From: GCA-020356105 sp964347475
GTDB taxonomy: Bacteria; Pseudomonadota; Alphaproteobacteria; UBA8366; JADFVY01
Assembly (NCBI GenBank): GCA_964347475.1
Contig: CAYFYY010000008.1
Coordinates: 1 to 64,000 of the forward strand
DNA length: 64,000 nt
Direction: 5' to 3'
In this document: in pieces, positions 42,403 through 51,070 of the stretch
How positions within the stretch are numbered: position 1 is the first letter of the stretch
How the letters are laid out: each line of letters opens with the position of its first letter
Made by a program: the position numbers and the translations under genes
Notes under the pieces: generated by a model
Seen by the model: only the letters and a program-made list of their open reading frames with translations
Told to the model about the DNA's origin: nothing
Databases searched by the model: none

Positions 42403-43896
42403 CTACATTTCGATGTCCCGGCGGGTTCCCTTAAGCGCCCGGTACACGCTGGTCAAGATGGTGGAGATGCCGGCGACAAGCAGGATCGCGACGATCGGCC
42501 GGCTCACGAAGGCGACGGCGTCGTAGGAGACCAGCTGCATGCCCTGGGCGAAGGTCTGCTCGCCGATCTTGCCGAGGATCAGCCCGAGCACGATGCCCGG
42601 CACCGAATAGCCCGTGCGCCGCATGAAGTAGGCGAGGATGCCGGAGCCGAACATCACGGCGACATCGACCACCTGGCTGCGCGTCGCGTAGGCGCCGATC
42701 GTGGCCATCAGGAGGATGCCCGGCGCCAGGTACTGGAACGGGATGCGCAGCAGGTGCAGGACGCCCTTGGTCTCGACGACGCCGAGCACCAGGATCGCGA
42801 TGTTGGCGAAGAACATCGCCGCGAAGACGACCCAGACGAGATCGCTGGAATTCCGGAACACCAGGGGGCCGGGCTCGATGTCGTGCATCTGGAAGACGCC
42901 GACCATCATGGCGGTCAGCGCCCCGCCCGGAAGGCCCAGCGCCAGCAGCGGGATCATCGCCGCGCCGGTCGCCGCGTTGTTGGCGGTCTCCGAAGCGACC
43001 ACCCCTTCGAGCTCGCCCTTGCCGAATTTCTCGGGCGTCTTCGACCAGCGCACCGCCTCGTTGTAGCTGAGGAACGCTGCCAGCGTCGCGCCGATGCCGG
43101 GCAGGATGCCCGAGAAGAAGCCCAGCCCGACCGAGCGCACCACGGCGAATTTCAGCTTCAGGAACTCCGCCAGAGACGGGAAGGAGGTCACGAATTTCGG
43201 CATGTCGTAGCGGCCGGTGGCACGGCGCTCGGCCTGGACCAGCACCTCCGCGACGGCAAAGAATCCGAGGATGACGGGAACGAAATGCAGGCCCGCCAGC
43301 AGGTAGTAGAGGTCGAAGGTGTAGCGCTCCTCGCCGGCCACCGGGTCGAGGCCGACGGTCGCCATCAGCAGGCCGAGCAGCACCGACAGCCAGCCCTTCC
43401 ACAGGGTCTTGGCGCCGACCGACGAGGCCACCGCGATGCCGAAGAAGACGAGCGCGAAGATCTCCGGCGGGCCGAAATGGGTGATCGCGGCATCCGCCAG
43501 CAGCGGCGTCGCCACCATCATGAAGATCACCGAGCAGGTGCCGCCGAGGGCAGAGCACAGGACGGCGGCCCCGATGGCCTTGCCGGCCAGGCCCTTCTGG
43601 GTCATCGGGTAACCGTCGAAGGCGGTCGGCGCGTTCTCCGGTGCGCCCGGGATGTTGAACAGGATCGCCGTCACCGCGCCGCCATAGGTGCCCGAGCAGT
43701 ACAGCACCGAATAGAACATGATGGCGTCGGGCGCCGACAGGAAGCCGGAGAACGGCAGGAAGATCGCCGCCAGGGTCAGCATGCTCACGCCCGGGATGGC
43801 ACCGAACAGCAGGCCGCCGATCAGCCCGCAGAAGAAGATGAAGACGCTGAGCGGGCTGCTCACCAGGGTGGCGGCGCCCTCGAGGAACATGTCCAT
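42403..43896 (-). CDS. tctA: TTT transporter large permease subunit
   Basis: 497 residues with about twelve membrane helices, the TctA family of tripartite tricarboxylate transporters. The family motif GxxxGxxPGxG appears as GLIGGLLFGAIPGVSM (26-41) and again as GFFSGILPGIGATLAAF (about 255-271), the two-fold pseudo-symmetric repeats. It begins 6 bp after tctB. With the periplasmic binding protein TctC it would import a carboxylate by secondary transport. The cargo is probably the substrate of the downstream CoA ligase, not necessarily a tricarboxylate. Confidence 0.92.
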   Translation of the reverse strand: MDMFLEGAATLVSSPLSVFIFFCGLIGGLLFGAIPGVSMLTLAAIFLPFSGFLSAPDAIMFYSVLYCSGTYGGAVTAILFNIPGAPENAPTAFDGYPMTQKGLAGKAIGAAVLCSALGGTCSVIFMMVATPLLADAAITHFGPPEIFALVFFGIAVASSVGAKTLWKGWLSVLLGLLMATVGLDPVAGEERYTFDLYYLLAGLHFVPVILGFFAVAEVLVQAERRATGRYDMPKFVTSFPSLAEFLKLKFAVVRSVGLGFFSGILPGIGATLAAFLSYNEAVRWSKTPEKFGKGELEGVVASETANNAATGAAMIPLLALGLPGGALTAMMVGVFQMHDIEPGPLVFRNSSDLVWVVFAAMFFANIAILVLGVVETKGVLHLLRIPFQYLAPGILLMATIGAYATRSQVVDVAVMFGSGILAYFMRRTGYSVPGIVLGLILGKIGEQTFAQGMQLVSYDAVAFVSRPIVAILLVAGISTILTSVYRALKGTRRDIEM

Positions 43897-43902
43897 GCCG
43901 AT

Positions 43903-44445
43903 CTATCCCGAGCCGTAGCGCAACATGACCACGAACCAGTTGCCGAACTCGTAGAAGCCCTTCCAGTAGCCGGTCGGCAGCCCGACATAGGCGAAGCGCG
44001 TGAAGATGACCGTGATCACGGCGTAGATGACGAGCGGCACGATGATCAGCCGCGAGACGCGGTGCTCGCCGGTCAGGTAGAGATACCCGGCCAGGAAGAA
44101 GGGGGTGAGGAAATAATAGCCCATTCCCTGCATCAGCCCGGCATACAGCATCGGGATGGCCAGCGTCAGCCCCATGCGCACGAAGAACCGGGGCCCGTGC
44201 TCTGCGAACTGGGCGAAGTAGCCGGGATCGTACAGCGCCTTCTTCCGGGACTGCACGAGGTCCTGGACGAACTGGCCGATCGCACCCAGCGCGATGAACA
44301 GGATGATCAGCCGCGGCCAGCCCGAGGCGCCGAACTTGTAGAACTCGATCTCGCGATCGAATTCGAAGCTGAACCAGTAGGCCACGCCGGCGACGGCCAG
44401 CCAGACGCACACTTCGAACCACTGTCCGGCGGTCAGCTTGGCCAC
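43903..44445 (-). CDS. tctB: TTT transporter small permease subunit
   Basis: 180 residues with four predicted membrane helices, the poorly conserved TctB subunit. Identification rests on length, helix pattern and position between tctC and tctA (71 bp after tctC, 6 bp before tctA). The N-terminal FEVCVWLAVAGVAYWFSF and the third helix MGYYFLTPFFLAGYLYL fit the family. A perfect 26-bp palindrome lies in the tctC-tctB gap. Confidence 0.85.
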   Translation of the reverse strand: MAKLTAGQWFEVCVWLAVAGVAYWFSFEFDREIEFYKFGASGWPRLIILFIALGAIGQFVQDLVQSRKKALYDPGYFAQFAEHGPRFFVRMGLTLAIPMLYAGLMQGMGYYFLTPFFLAGYLYLTGEHRVSRLIIVPLVIYAVITVIFTRFAYVGLPTGYWKGFYEFGNWFVVMLRYGSG

Positions 44446-44469
44446 GACTACCCCCTGTCAGGAAACGGG

Positions 44470-44495
44470 TTCCGGCGCGGCGCGCCGCGCCGGAA
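44470..44495. other. Perfect 26-bp palindrome between tctC and tctB
   Basis: All 26 bases are self-complementary (outer TTCCGGCGCGG, mirror CCGCGCCGGAA). As RNA it forms a very stable stem right after the tctC stop codon, without a T tract. Such stems often protect the upstream binding-protein message, giving more TctC than permease. Confidence 0.7.
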
Positions 44496-44516
44496 TCGCA
44501 TCGCGCAAGATCCGGG

Positions 44517-45539
44517 CTACTGGATGAGGCCCATTTCCTTGTAGGTCTGGCGGTAGATGTCCATGGTCTCGTTGATCAGCACCCGCGCCCCCTCGGTATC
44601 GCGGAAGCTCGGAATCAGGTCCATGAACTTGGACTTGTTGAATTTCTGGTAGCTGTCCGCGAAGTAGCCCTTCTGGAACGCCCATTGCAGGTACTTCACG
44701 CGCTCCGGCGGCGTATCCTTGTGGACATAGAAGCCCCGGAACCGCATCAGCGGTGTGAAGCTCAGCCCGACGTCGGTCATCGACGGGGTGTCCGGGAACG
44801 CCGGCGGACGCTCCTTGAGCAGTGTCAGGATCGGCTTGAAGTCCTCGCTCTCGAGGAAACCGCGGACATCGCCCGGCTGCTCGAACAGCGCATCCACCTG
44901 TCCGCCCTTCAGCGCCCCGTACCGCGGCGCACCCTTGTCGAAGCTGATCTGCTGGACTTTGACGCCGTAATGATTGGCGATCCGGTTCATGTTGATCCGC
45001 TCCATCGAGCCTTCGCCGGCCACGTTGGCGATCGTCGACTTGCCATCCTGCGACTTGACGTGGGCGATATACGAGTCCCAGTCGTTGAAGCGGGTCTCGT
45101 TGGCGCGGATGTAGATCTGACTGAAGGTGATCTGCGAGATGACCAGCGGAATCAGATCCTCGCCCGGATGGATGTCGCTCTTGCCGATTGCGAATGCGCT
45201 GGTGGCGTCATCGATGTGCTCGAGCACCGTGTAGCCATCGGCCGGCGCGGCCATGTAGGTCTTCAGGCCGACCATGCCGGAGCCGCCCGGCTTGTAGTCC
45301 GGCGTGATGTCGATTCCGATGGCATCCTTGACGCCCTGGATCATGCCGCGCGCCACCTGCCCGGACCCGCCGCCCGGACCGTAGGGCACGATCATCGTCA
45401 GCGGGCGCTCGGGGAAGCCACCCGGTTTGGCCATGGTATCCGGCAACGTACTGTGCTTGTCGGCCTGCGCGGGCAGTGCCAGCGCCACGGCGGCGACGAG
45501 CCCGAGGACGGGCGTCCGCCAATTCACACTTGTTCTCAT
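44517..45539 (-). CDS. tctC: TTT transporter periplasmic solute-binding protein
   Basis: 340 residues. A signal peptide (about 1-27, ending AQA) precedes a two-lobed TctC/Bug-type binding protein. Family segments are PLTMIVPYGPGGGSGQVAR (46-64) and KPGGSGMVG (83-91). The ATG at 45539 follows GGGAGGAACC. It heads the cluster tctC, tctB, tctA, aldehyde dehydrogenase, CoA ligase. Bug proteins bind carboxylates in a water-rich pocket, so the ligand cannot be told from sequence. Confidence 0.92.
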   Translation of the reverse strand: MRTSVNWRTPVLGLVAAVALALPAQADKHSTLPDTMAKPGGFPERPLTMIVPYGPGGGSGQVARGMIQGVKDAIGIDITPDYKPGGSGMVGLKTYMAAPADGYTVLEHIDDATSAFAIGKSDIHPGEDLIPLVISQITFSQIYIRANETRFNDWDSYIAHVKSQDGKSTIANVAGEGSMERINMNRIANHYGVKVQQISFDKGAPRYGALKGGQVDALFEQPGDVRGFLESEDFKPILTLLKERPPAFPDTPSMTDVGLSFTPLMRFRGFYVHKDTPPERVKYLQWAFQKGYFADSYQKFNKSKFMDLIPSFRDTEGARVLINETMDIYRQTYKEMGLIQ

Positions 45540-45594
45540 TTTGGTTCCTCCCAATGGCTTGTCCAGCCACGATGTTTGTATTTCTTGGTAACAT

Positions 45595-45611
45595 AACGTC
45601 GGCCGCACGTT
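45595..45611. promoter_or_regulatory. Inverted repeat upstream of tctC, candidate operator
   Basis: AACGT-CGGCCGC-ACGTT, 56 bp upstream of the tctC start, just beyond an AT-rich stretch (45570-45595). No regulator gene is next to the cluster. Inference from symmetry only. The rest of the 261-bp gap to 45800 holds nothing recognised. Confidence 0.3.
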
Positions 45612-45800
45612 AGCAAGACCTGCCGGTCGATGGCCACCGTGTTCTTGATTTTTTTCCACAAACCCGCCGGCCGTCGTGACATCGGGAACGGACGCGGGCC
45701 ACGTCGGCTCATTCAAGCCTTCCGCCGCGCACACTGTCAACGGGAGGAGCCGGCCGCGGCGGAACGGGCCGGTGCCGACTCCGTGCAGATGGGTAACGTC

Positions 45801-46772
45801 CTAGACGACCCGATCCGGCGGCTCGGCGCCGCCGAAGAAGGCGACGGCGTTCTCCAGCACCTTCAGACCCATGGCGATCCGGGTCTCGCGCGTGGCGCTG
45901 CCGAGATGCGGCAGCAGCACCACGTTTTCCCGCCCGAGCAGGCCGGCCGACACCTTGGGCTCGCGCTCGAAGACATCGAGTCCGGCACCGGCGATGAGCC
46001 CGTCGCCCAGCGCCTCGATCAGGGCCATCTCGTCAACGACGTCTCCGCGCGCGGTGTTGATCAGGAACGCGCCCGGCTTCATGCGGGACAGACGCTCGGC
46101 GTTCATGAGATGCCGGTTCTCCGGCGTTGCCGGGCAGTGCAGCGAGACGAAATCGGCCTCCTCGAGCACGGCCTCGACGGTCTCGCGCGGCGCCGCGCCG
46201 AGTTCCCGCAACACCTGATCCGACGGCGGGAAGGGATCGAAGAACAGCACCCGCATGCCGAAGCCGCGATGCGCGCGTCGCGCCACCGCCTGGCCGATGC
46301 GCCCGAACCCGATCAGCCCCAGCGTCCTGCCCGTCACCTGGGTGCCCATCATGTGGGTCGGCCGCCAGCCGGTCCACGCGCCGTCGCGCAGGTGCCGCTC
46401 GCCCTCGCCGACGCGCCGCGCGACGCAGAGCAGCAGCGCCATCGCCAGGTCGGCGGTCGCGTCGGTCAGCACCTCGGGCGTGTTGGTGACCGCCAGCCCC
46501 CGGGTCCGGGCGGCGTCGAGGTCGATGTGGTTGAAGCCGACGCCGAAATTGCCGATCAGGCGGGCGCGCAGCGGCTCGACCGAGAGCACCTCTGCGTCGA
46601 TGCGATCGGTCACCGTCGGGAACACCGCGTCGGCGGCGGTGAAGGCCTGCTTGAGCGCGTCCTGGCCGAATGGGCGGTCCTCGGGGTTCAGCTCGACCTC
46701 GAAATTCTCGGCGAGCCGCGCCTCGACCTCCTCCGGCCAGCGCCGCGTTACGATCACTCGCGGTTTGTCCAT
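45801..46772 (-). CDS. D-2-hydroxyacid dehydrogenase, hydroxypyruvate/glyoxylate reductase-like
   Basis: 323 residues. The N-terminal catalytic domain and Rossmann domain are both present: LGLIGFGRIGQAVARR (about 150-165) is the NAD(P) motif, NTARGDVVDEMALIEAL (about 237-253) carries the catalytic Arg region and LPHLGSATRETR (about 288-299) the catalytic His. It would reduce hydroxypyruvate to D-glycerate or glyoxylate to glycolate. It starts 18 bp after the serine-glyoxylate aminotransferase gene on the same strand, the pairing seen in the serine cycle (sga-hpr). It ends 261 bp before tctC. Confidence 0.88.
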   Translation of the reverse strand: MDKPRVIVTRRWPEEVEARLAENFEVELNPEDRPFGQDALKQAFTAADAVFPTVTDRIDAEVLSVEPLRARLIGNFGVGFNHIDLDAARTRGLAVTNTPEVLTDATADLAMALLLCVARRVGEGERHLRDGAWTGWRPTHMMGTQVTGRTLGLIGFGRIGQAVARRAHRGFGMRVLFFDPFPPSDQVLRELGAAPRETVEAVLEEADFVSLHCPATPENRHLMNAERLSRMKPGAFLINTARGDVVDEMALIEALGDGLIAGAGLDVFEREPKVSAGLLGRENVVLLPHLGSATRETRIAMGLKVLENAVAFFGGAEPPDRVV

Positions 46773-46790
46773 CGTCTTCTCCCCCGTCGG

Positions 46791-48041
46791 TCAGCCCTGC
46801 ACCGAGCCCGTCGAGTGGGACTCGTAGAACTGTTCCGCCTTGGAGACCCTGCGCTTCGGCACCGGATCGTTGCTGCGCCAGTAGTTCGAGGCCGCGGCGA
46901 CGCCGCTTCCCGGCCGCACCTCGACGCCGACATCGAGCATCGCCATCTCCGCGCCGGCGATCGCGCCCATCAGCATGAGCTCGTTCAGGTCCCCCAGATG
47001 TCCGATCCGGAACAGCTTGCCGGCAACCTTGGCGAGTCCGGCGCCCAGCGCCAGATTGTAGCGCCGGAACGCGACGTCGATGACGTGCGCACCGTTGATC
47101 CCTTCGGGCACCATCACCGCGCTCACGGTATCCGAATGCCATTTCGGCGCCTTGGCGCACAGCGACAGCCCCCATCCCTCCGTCACCGCGGCGCGCACGC
47201 CTTCGGCGAAATAGTGGTGGCGCGCGAAGATCTCATCGAGCCCCTCTTCGAAGATCATGTCGAGCGCCTCGCGCAGGCCGTACAGCATGGGCAGCGCAGG
47301 CGTGTACGGGAAGTAGCCGTCGACATTGGTCTTGATCATGTCCGCAAGGTCGAAATAGCACCGCCGCGACCCGGCCGTCTTCGCGCACTCCAGCGCCCGC
47401 TTGCTGACGGCGAGGATGCCGAGGCCGGCCGGCAGCATCAGGCCTTTCTGCGAGCCGCTGACAGCAAGATCGACGCGCCACTCGTCCATGCAAAAGTCGA
47501 TGCTGGCAAGCGAGCTGACCGCGTCAACGCACAGCAGCGCCGGATGGCCCGCGGCGTCCATGACCCGCCGCAGCCCGGCGATGTCGCTGGTCACGCCGGT
47601 CGCGGTTTCGTTGTGGCAGGCGAGGATCGCCTTGATCTCGTGGGTGCGGTCGGCGCGCAGCACCTCTTCGGTATGCTCGAGCGGCACGCCCTCGCCCCAC
47701 TCGACCTCCTGGATCTCGACGTCGAAATCGAGACGCTGCGCCATGTCGATCCAGAGATGGCTGAACTGGCCGAACCGCGACGCGAGAACCTTGTCGCCGG
47801 GCGACAGCGTGTTGGTGAGCGCCGCTTCCCAGGCACCGGTGCCGGACGACGGGAAGATGAACACCTGCCCCTCGGTGGACTTGAACACCTTTTTGAGGTC
47901 GCTCAACACGCTCATCGAAAGGTCCGGGAATCGCGACGAGCGGTGATCCTCCATCGCGACCAGCATGGCGCGCTGCACGCGGTCGGGGATGTTGGTGGGC
48001 CCCGGGACGAACAGGAAGTTGCGGCCGGTGACGCGTCTCAT
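46791..48041 (-). CDS. sgaA: Serine-glyoxylate aminotransferase-like class V aminotransferase
   Basis: 416 residues, a PLP-dependent class V aminotransferase close to serine-glyoxylate aminotransferase of methylotrophs. It would convert serine plus glyoxylate to hydroxypyruvate and glycine. Lys199 in SGSQKGLMLPAGLG binds PLP. FVPGPTNIPDRVQRAM (11-26), ASRFGQFSHLW (87-97) and HNETATGV (143-150) are characteristic. Aspartate-glyoxylate aminotransferase (BhcA) is a close relative and cannot be excluded. It is followed by the hydroxypyruvate reductase-like gene, which favours serine. It begins 136 bp after glmE; that gap holds a 6-bp stem (48095-48116) without a T tract. Confidence 0.85.
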   Translation of the reverse strand: MRRVTGRNFLFVPGPTNIPDRVQRAMLVAMEDHRSSRFPDLSMSVLSDLKKVFKSTEGQVFIFPSSGTGAWEAALTNTLSPGDKVLASRFGQFSHLWIDMAQRLDFDVEIQEVEWGEGVPLEHTEEVLRADRTHEIKAILACHNETATGVTSDIAGLRRVMDAAGHPALLCVDAVSSLASIDFCMDEWRVDLAVSGSQKGLMLPAGLGILAVSKRALECAKTAGSRRCYFDLADMIKTNVDGYFPYTPALPMLYGLREALDMIFEEGLDEIFARHHYFAEGVRAAVTEGWGLSLCAKAPKWHSDTVSAVMVPEGINGAHVIDVAFRRYNLALGAGLAKVAGKLFRIGHLGDLNELMLMGAIAGAEMAMLDVGVEVRPGSGVAAASNYWRSNDPVPKRRVSKAEQFYESHSTGSVQG

Positions 48042-48177
48042 GAAGATCCTCCCTCAGGGAAGTTGCGGGGTTGGGCGACGAAAGGGCAGGGCCCGCACGG
48101 TTGTGTGACCCCGTGCCGGGTGGGCCGGATCGCGTGCGGGCGCGTCCGACCATGCGCCGGGGGCCTTCGGGCCTATG

Positions 48178-49665
48178 CTAGCGGGCCGGCAGCAGCGTTT
48201 CCAGACCCTCGGAGATCTCATAGACGCTGGCCACCGCAAGATCGCGGCCGTATCGAACGCCGTCCCGCTCCGCGCGTTTGCGCAGGCGCTCCTCGTGGAT
48301 CTCCAGCACGTCCCTGGGGAACGGCATGTCGCCGGCCTCGAGGATGCGCAGATAGCCATCGGCGTCGCGCGCGGGCAGGACACGGCTCTTGATCTGGCGG
48401 TTCGGCGACCACGGGATGTCGAGCACCCCGGCCTCGCAGGCGCGGATCGTGCCGATCGCAACATCGCCGTCCCCCATCTCCAGGATCCGGTCGACGACCG
48501 GGCGGACCTCGCGCCCGATCAGCTCCTTTTCGCGACGGAACTCCGGCAGGTCGTCGAGGCGGATCCGGCGGGCGAGGTAGATCGCCATGCGGGTGGTGCG
48601 CAGGCCTTCGGCGTTGGCCTGCGGAGTCGGAATGCCGAACGCCTCGTGGGTGCTCTTGGTGGTGACGCTGACCGCGCCGCCGACCGCGGCAATCGTGCCG
48701 CCGTAGGCGACCAGCGCCGCGGCCTGCGCGTCGTCGTACGGCCACGCCCCCATCCAGTGCAGCGAGGTGACCGGCGTGAATACGTCGTCATGGCCGGCCT
48801 TCACGAGATACTCCTGAACGAGCTCGCGGCAGGCGCGGATGGCCGCGGCATCCTGAACGAGGTGCAGCGTCTGGCCCAGCTCCAGCCCGTAGTTGCGCGC
48901 GCCCTGTTCGGCCGCCAGCAGCGCATCGACGACGGCGGTGACGATGGCGATGCAGGGCGGGACGTTGGTGCCGGTCAGGAAGCCCGGCTGGCGCCGGTGC
49001 AGGTCGACGCCGTGCTCCTGGTACAACGCCGCCAGACGATCGAGATACTGGTAGTTGCGGATGCCGTCCTCGATCGAAAGATCCTTGGTGTAGGACGTCG
49101 TGTAGGCAAGGCCGGAGCCGAGATAGCCGGTGAAGCCGGCGGCGAACCCGACCTCGCCGGTCAGCCGCGGCATCGAGGTGCCGGACAGCACGATGGCGGG
49201 CTTGTCGATCGCGTCGATCAGCCGACGGGACGTCTTCGGACCGTAGCAGACCATCGGAAAGCCGTTCAGCATCGAGCGCCCGGCCGTCTCGGATTCCGCG
49301 ATGCCGGCCTCGGCGCGCTGCCACTGCTCGTTGCGGGTATAGGAATCGGTCGTCGTCGGCACGATGTCGGCCAGCCCGTCGCGGTCGAGCGCGCGCATCA
49401 GCTCCAGCTGCAGGGCCAGGGTGCCGAAGCCGCCGCGCGGCTGGGTCAGGCACCGTCCCTCGGCATCGGCGCGGCGCATCACCACAGAGAGATTCTTGTG
49501 TGCCGGCAGGGCACGGTGAAAGTCCAGGGCCTCTTCGAGGTCGATTTCGGCGCCGGTCGGCCAGCGCGCCAGGTTCTCGCGCCGCATCGCCGCGAACGCG
49601 TCGTCGGGTATGCGCGCCGCCGAGAACGGCGGGCGTGCCGTCTTATCCCGTGCCGCGTCGCGCAT
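48178..49665 (-). CDS. glmE: Glutamate mutase (methylaspartate mutase) epsilon subunit
   Basis: 495 residues, the TIM-barrel substrate-binding subunit of B12-dependent glutamate mutase, which converts glutamate to 3-methylaspartate. Family landmarks include QPRGGFGTLALQLELM (about 75-90), VPTTTDSYTRNEQW (about 101-114) and LHWMGAWPYDD (about 305-315). The length matches GlmE (about 483). Its start lies inside the last 23 bp of glmL, so the two are coupled. With glmS it forms the active enzyme. No methylaspartate ammonia-lyase is present in the window. Confidence 0.92.
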   Translation of the reverse strand: MRDAARDKTARPPFSAARIPDDAFAAMRRENLARWPTGAEIDLEEALDFHRALPAHKNLSVVMRRADAEGRCLTQPRGGFGTLALQLELMRALDRDGLADIVPTTTDSYTRNEQWQRAEAGIAESETAGRSMLNGFPMVCYGPKTSRRLIDAIDKPAIVLSGTSMPRLTGEVGFAAGFTGYLGSGLAYTTSYTKDLSIEDGIRNYQYLDRLAALYQEHGVDLHRRQPGFLTGTNVPPCIAIVTAVVDALLAAEQGARNYGLELGQTLHLVQDAAAIRACRELVQEYLVKAGHDDVFTPVTSLHWMGAWPYDDAQAAALVAYGGTIAAVGGAVSVTTKSTHEAFGIPTPQANAEGLRTTRMAIYLARRIRLDDLPEFRREKELIGREVRPVVDRILEMGDGDVAIGTIRACEAGVLDIPWSPNRQIKSRVLPARDADGYLRILEAGDMPFPRDVLEIHEERLRKRAERDGVRYGRDLAVASVYEISEGLETLLPAR

Positions 49666-51070
49666 CCGCGCCCCCCAATGGCCTGAGTCCGTTCATCGCC
49701 ACGTCAAAGGCCGCTGCCGGATCGAACTCGGCGAGCAGTCCCGCGGCATAGAGCGTGTACCGACCGTCGACGAAGCGGGCCGGCGCCGTCGGGCGCAGCG
49801 AGGTCGGATCGTCGCGGTCGCCCAGCGCCGCCGCAAGAATGTCGTCCGGCGCCGAAGCGTGGACCAGCGCGCCCCCGGTGCCGACCAGGGCGGCCACGGC
49901 CGTCAGGTCCTTGCCCTCCTGTATCGTCACCGGTCCCGCCGGCGTATGGGCGATGCGCACGGTGCCGGCGTGGCGCCGCATGGCAATGCGCACGGCCGCC
50001 GCCGCCATGGCGGCATCGATCGCGTGCTCGGCCGGCCGGCTCGGCAGGATTTCGACATCGCCCTCGATGCGCAGCAGCCAGTCCGCGACGGCGTCCGCGG
50101 AAATGCCCGCGGCGGCGGCGAGACGCTCCACACCCGCCGCCTCGACGATGGCCCGGGCGTTGTGCCGCATGCCGAGATCGCCTTCGACGGTCCTCTTTTC
50201 GTAGGGTTCGGGCAGTCCGTGCCGGACCACGCCCTCACCGGCCGGCGCGCCGTCGGCAACGGAGTGCACGTCGGTCGTCGCGCCTCCGATATCGAGCGCG
50301 ACCAGCGGCCCCAGTCCCGGCCGGCCCGGAACGCCTTCCGCCAGAAGCCGCGCCCCGGCCAGGACCGCTGCCGGGGTCGGCATCAGCACCGCGTCGAACA
50401 TCGCCGCCGCCTTGTCGATACCCTTGGCGTGGACGATGCGCTCCATGAAGACCCGGCGGATCGCCGCGCGTGCCGGATCGATGTCCAGCGCCTCGAAGGC
50501 CGGCATCACGTTGCCGGCGACCACCAGCGTCTTGCCTTCACCCGTGAACATTTTGCGGATGCCGTCCGCCGCATTGCGGTTGCCGGCGGCGATCACCGGG
50601 CAGGCGAGCGGGCTTGCCGCCAGCTTCCCGGCATTGTGCAGGATCACCTCGCTGTTGCCGCCGTCGGTACCGCCGCTGAGCAGCAGGACGTCCGGCGCGA
50701 GCGCGACGATTTCGTCGACGTCGCTGCCGGTCAGCCGGTACGCGAAGCTGCCGACGAGCCGGGCGCCTGCGCCCAGCGCCGCGCGGCGGGCCGCTTCTGC
50801 CGTCAGTTCCTTGACGAGACCGACCGTTACCATGCGCAGGCCCCCGGCGGCGCTGCTCGAGGCCAGCCGGTAACGGAAATCCGGCAGGTCGCCCATGTGG
50901 CCGGCGAGGTCCGCCAGCGCCGCTTTCAGCCCGATCGTCACGTCGGTGGCGACGGTGGACGGGCCCTGGCCCGTCGCAACGATGGTGGCGGCGCCAAGAT
51001 CCACCGCGCGCAGCTTGGTGTAGGTGCTGCCGAAATCGATCAGCAGGGCGGCGCCCGCAGCGTCGGTCAT
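49643..51070 (-). CDS. glmL: Glutamate mutase-associated MutL/GlmL protein
   Basis: 475 residues, the ASKHA-fold protein found between the two glutamate mutase subunits. Motifs are LLIDFGSTYTKLRAVD (9-24), LLLSGGTDGGNSE and VALDIGGATTDVHSV (about 255-269). It is thought to help assemble or reactivate the B12 holoenzyme, by analogy with diol dehydratase reactivases; its function is not firmly established. The start overlaps the glmS stop by 4 bp (ATGA) and the stop overlaps the glmE start. Confidence 0.9.
   Translation of the reverse strand: MTDAAGAALLIDFGSTYTKLRAVDLGAATIVATGQGPSTVATDVTIGLKAALADLAGHMGDLPDFRYRLASSSAAGGLRMVTVGLVKELTAEAARRAALGAGARLVGSFAYRLTGSDVDEIVALAPDVLLLSGGTDGGNSEVILHNAGKLAASPLACPVIAAGNRNAADGIRKMFTGEGKTLVVAGNVMPAFEALDIDPARAAIRRVFMERIVHAKGIDKAAAMFDAVLMPTPAAVLAGARLLAEGVPGRPGLGPLVALDIGGATTDVHSVADGAPAGEGVVRHGLPEPYEKRTVEGDLGMRHNARAIVEAAGVERLAAAAGISADAVADWLLRIEGDVEILPSRPAEHAIDAAMAAAAVRIAMRRHAGTVRIAHTPAGPVTIQEGKDLTAVAALVGTGGALVHASAPDDILAAALGDRDDPTSLRPTAPARFVDGRYTLYAAGLLAEFDPAAAFDVAMNGLRPLGGADARRGTG

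Noticed and set aside
42235..44544. Antisense open frame over tctA/tctB
   Set aside because: A GC-bias shadow; the TctA and TctB proteins on the other strand are full length.
48095..48116. Terminator between glmE and sgaA (GCACGG/CCGTGC)
   Set aside because: Six base pairs, a 10-base loop and no T tract. It was mentioned in the sgaA entry but not called.
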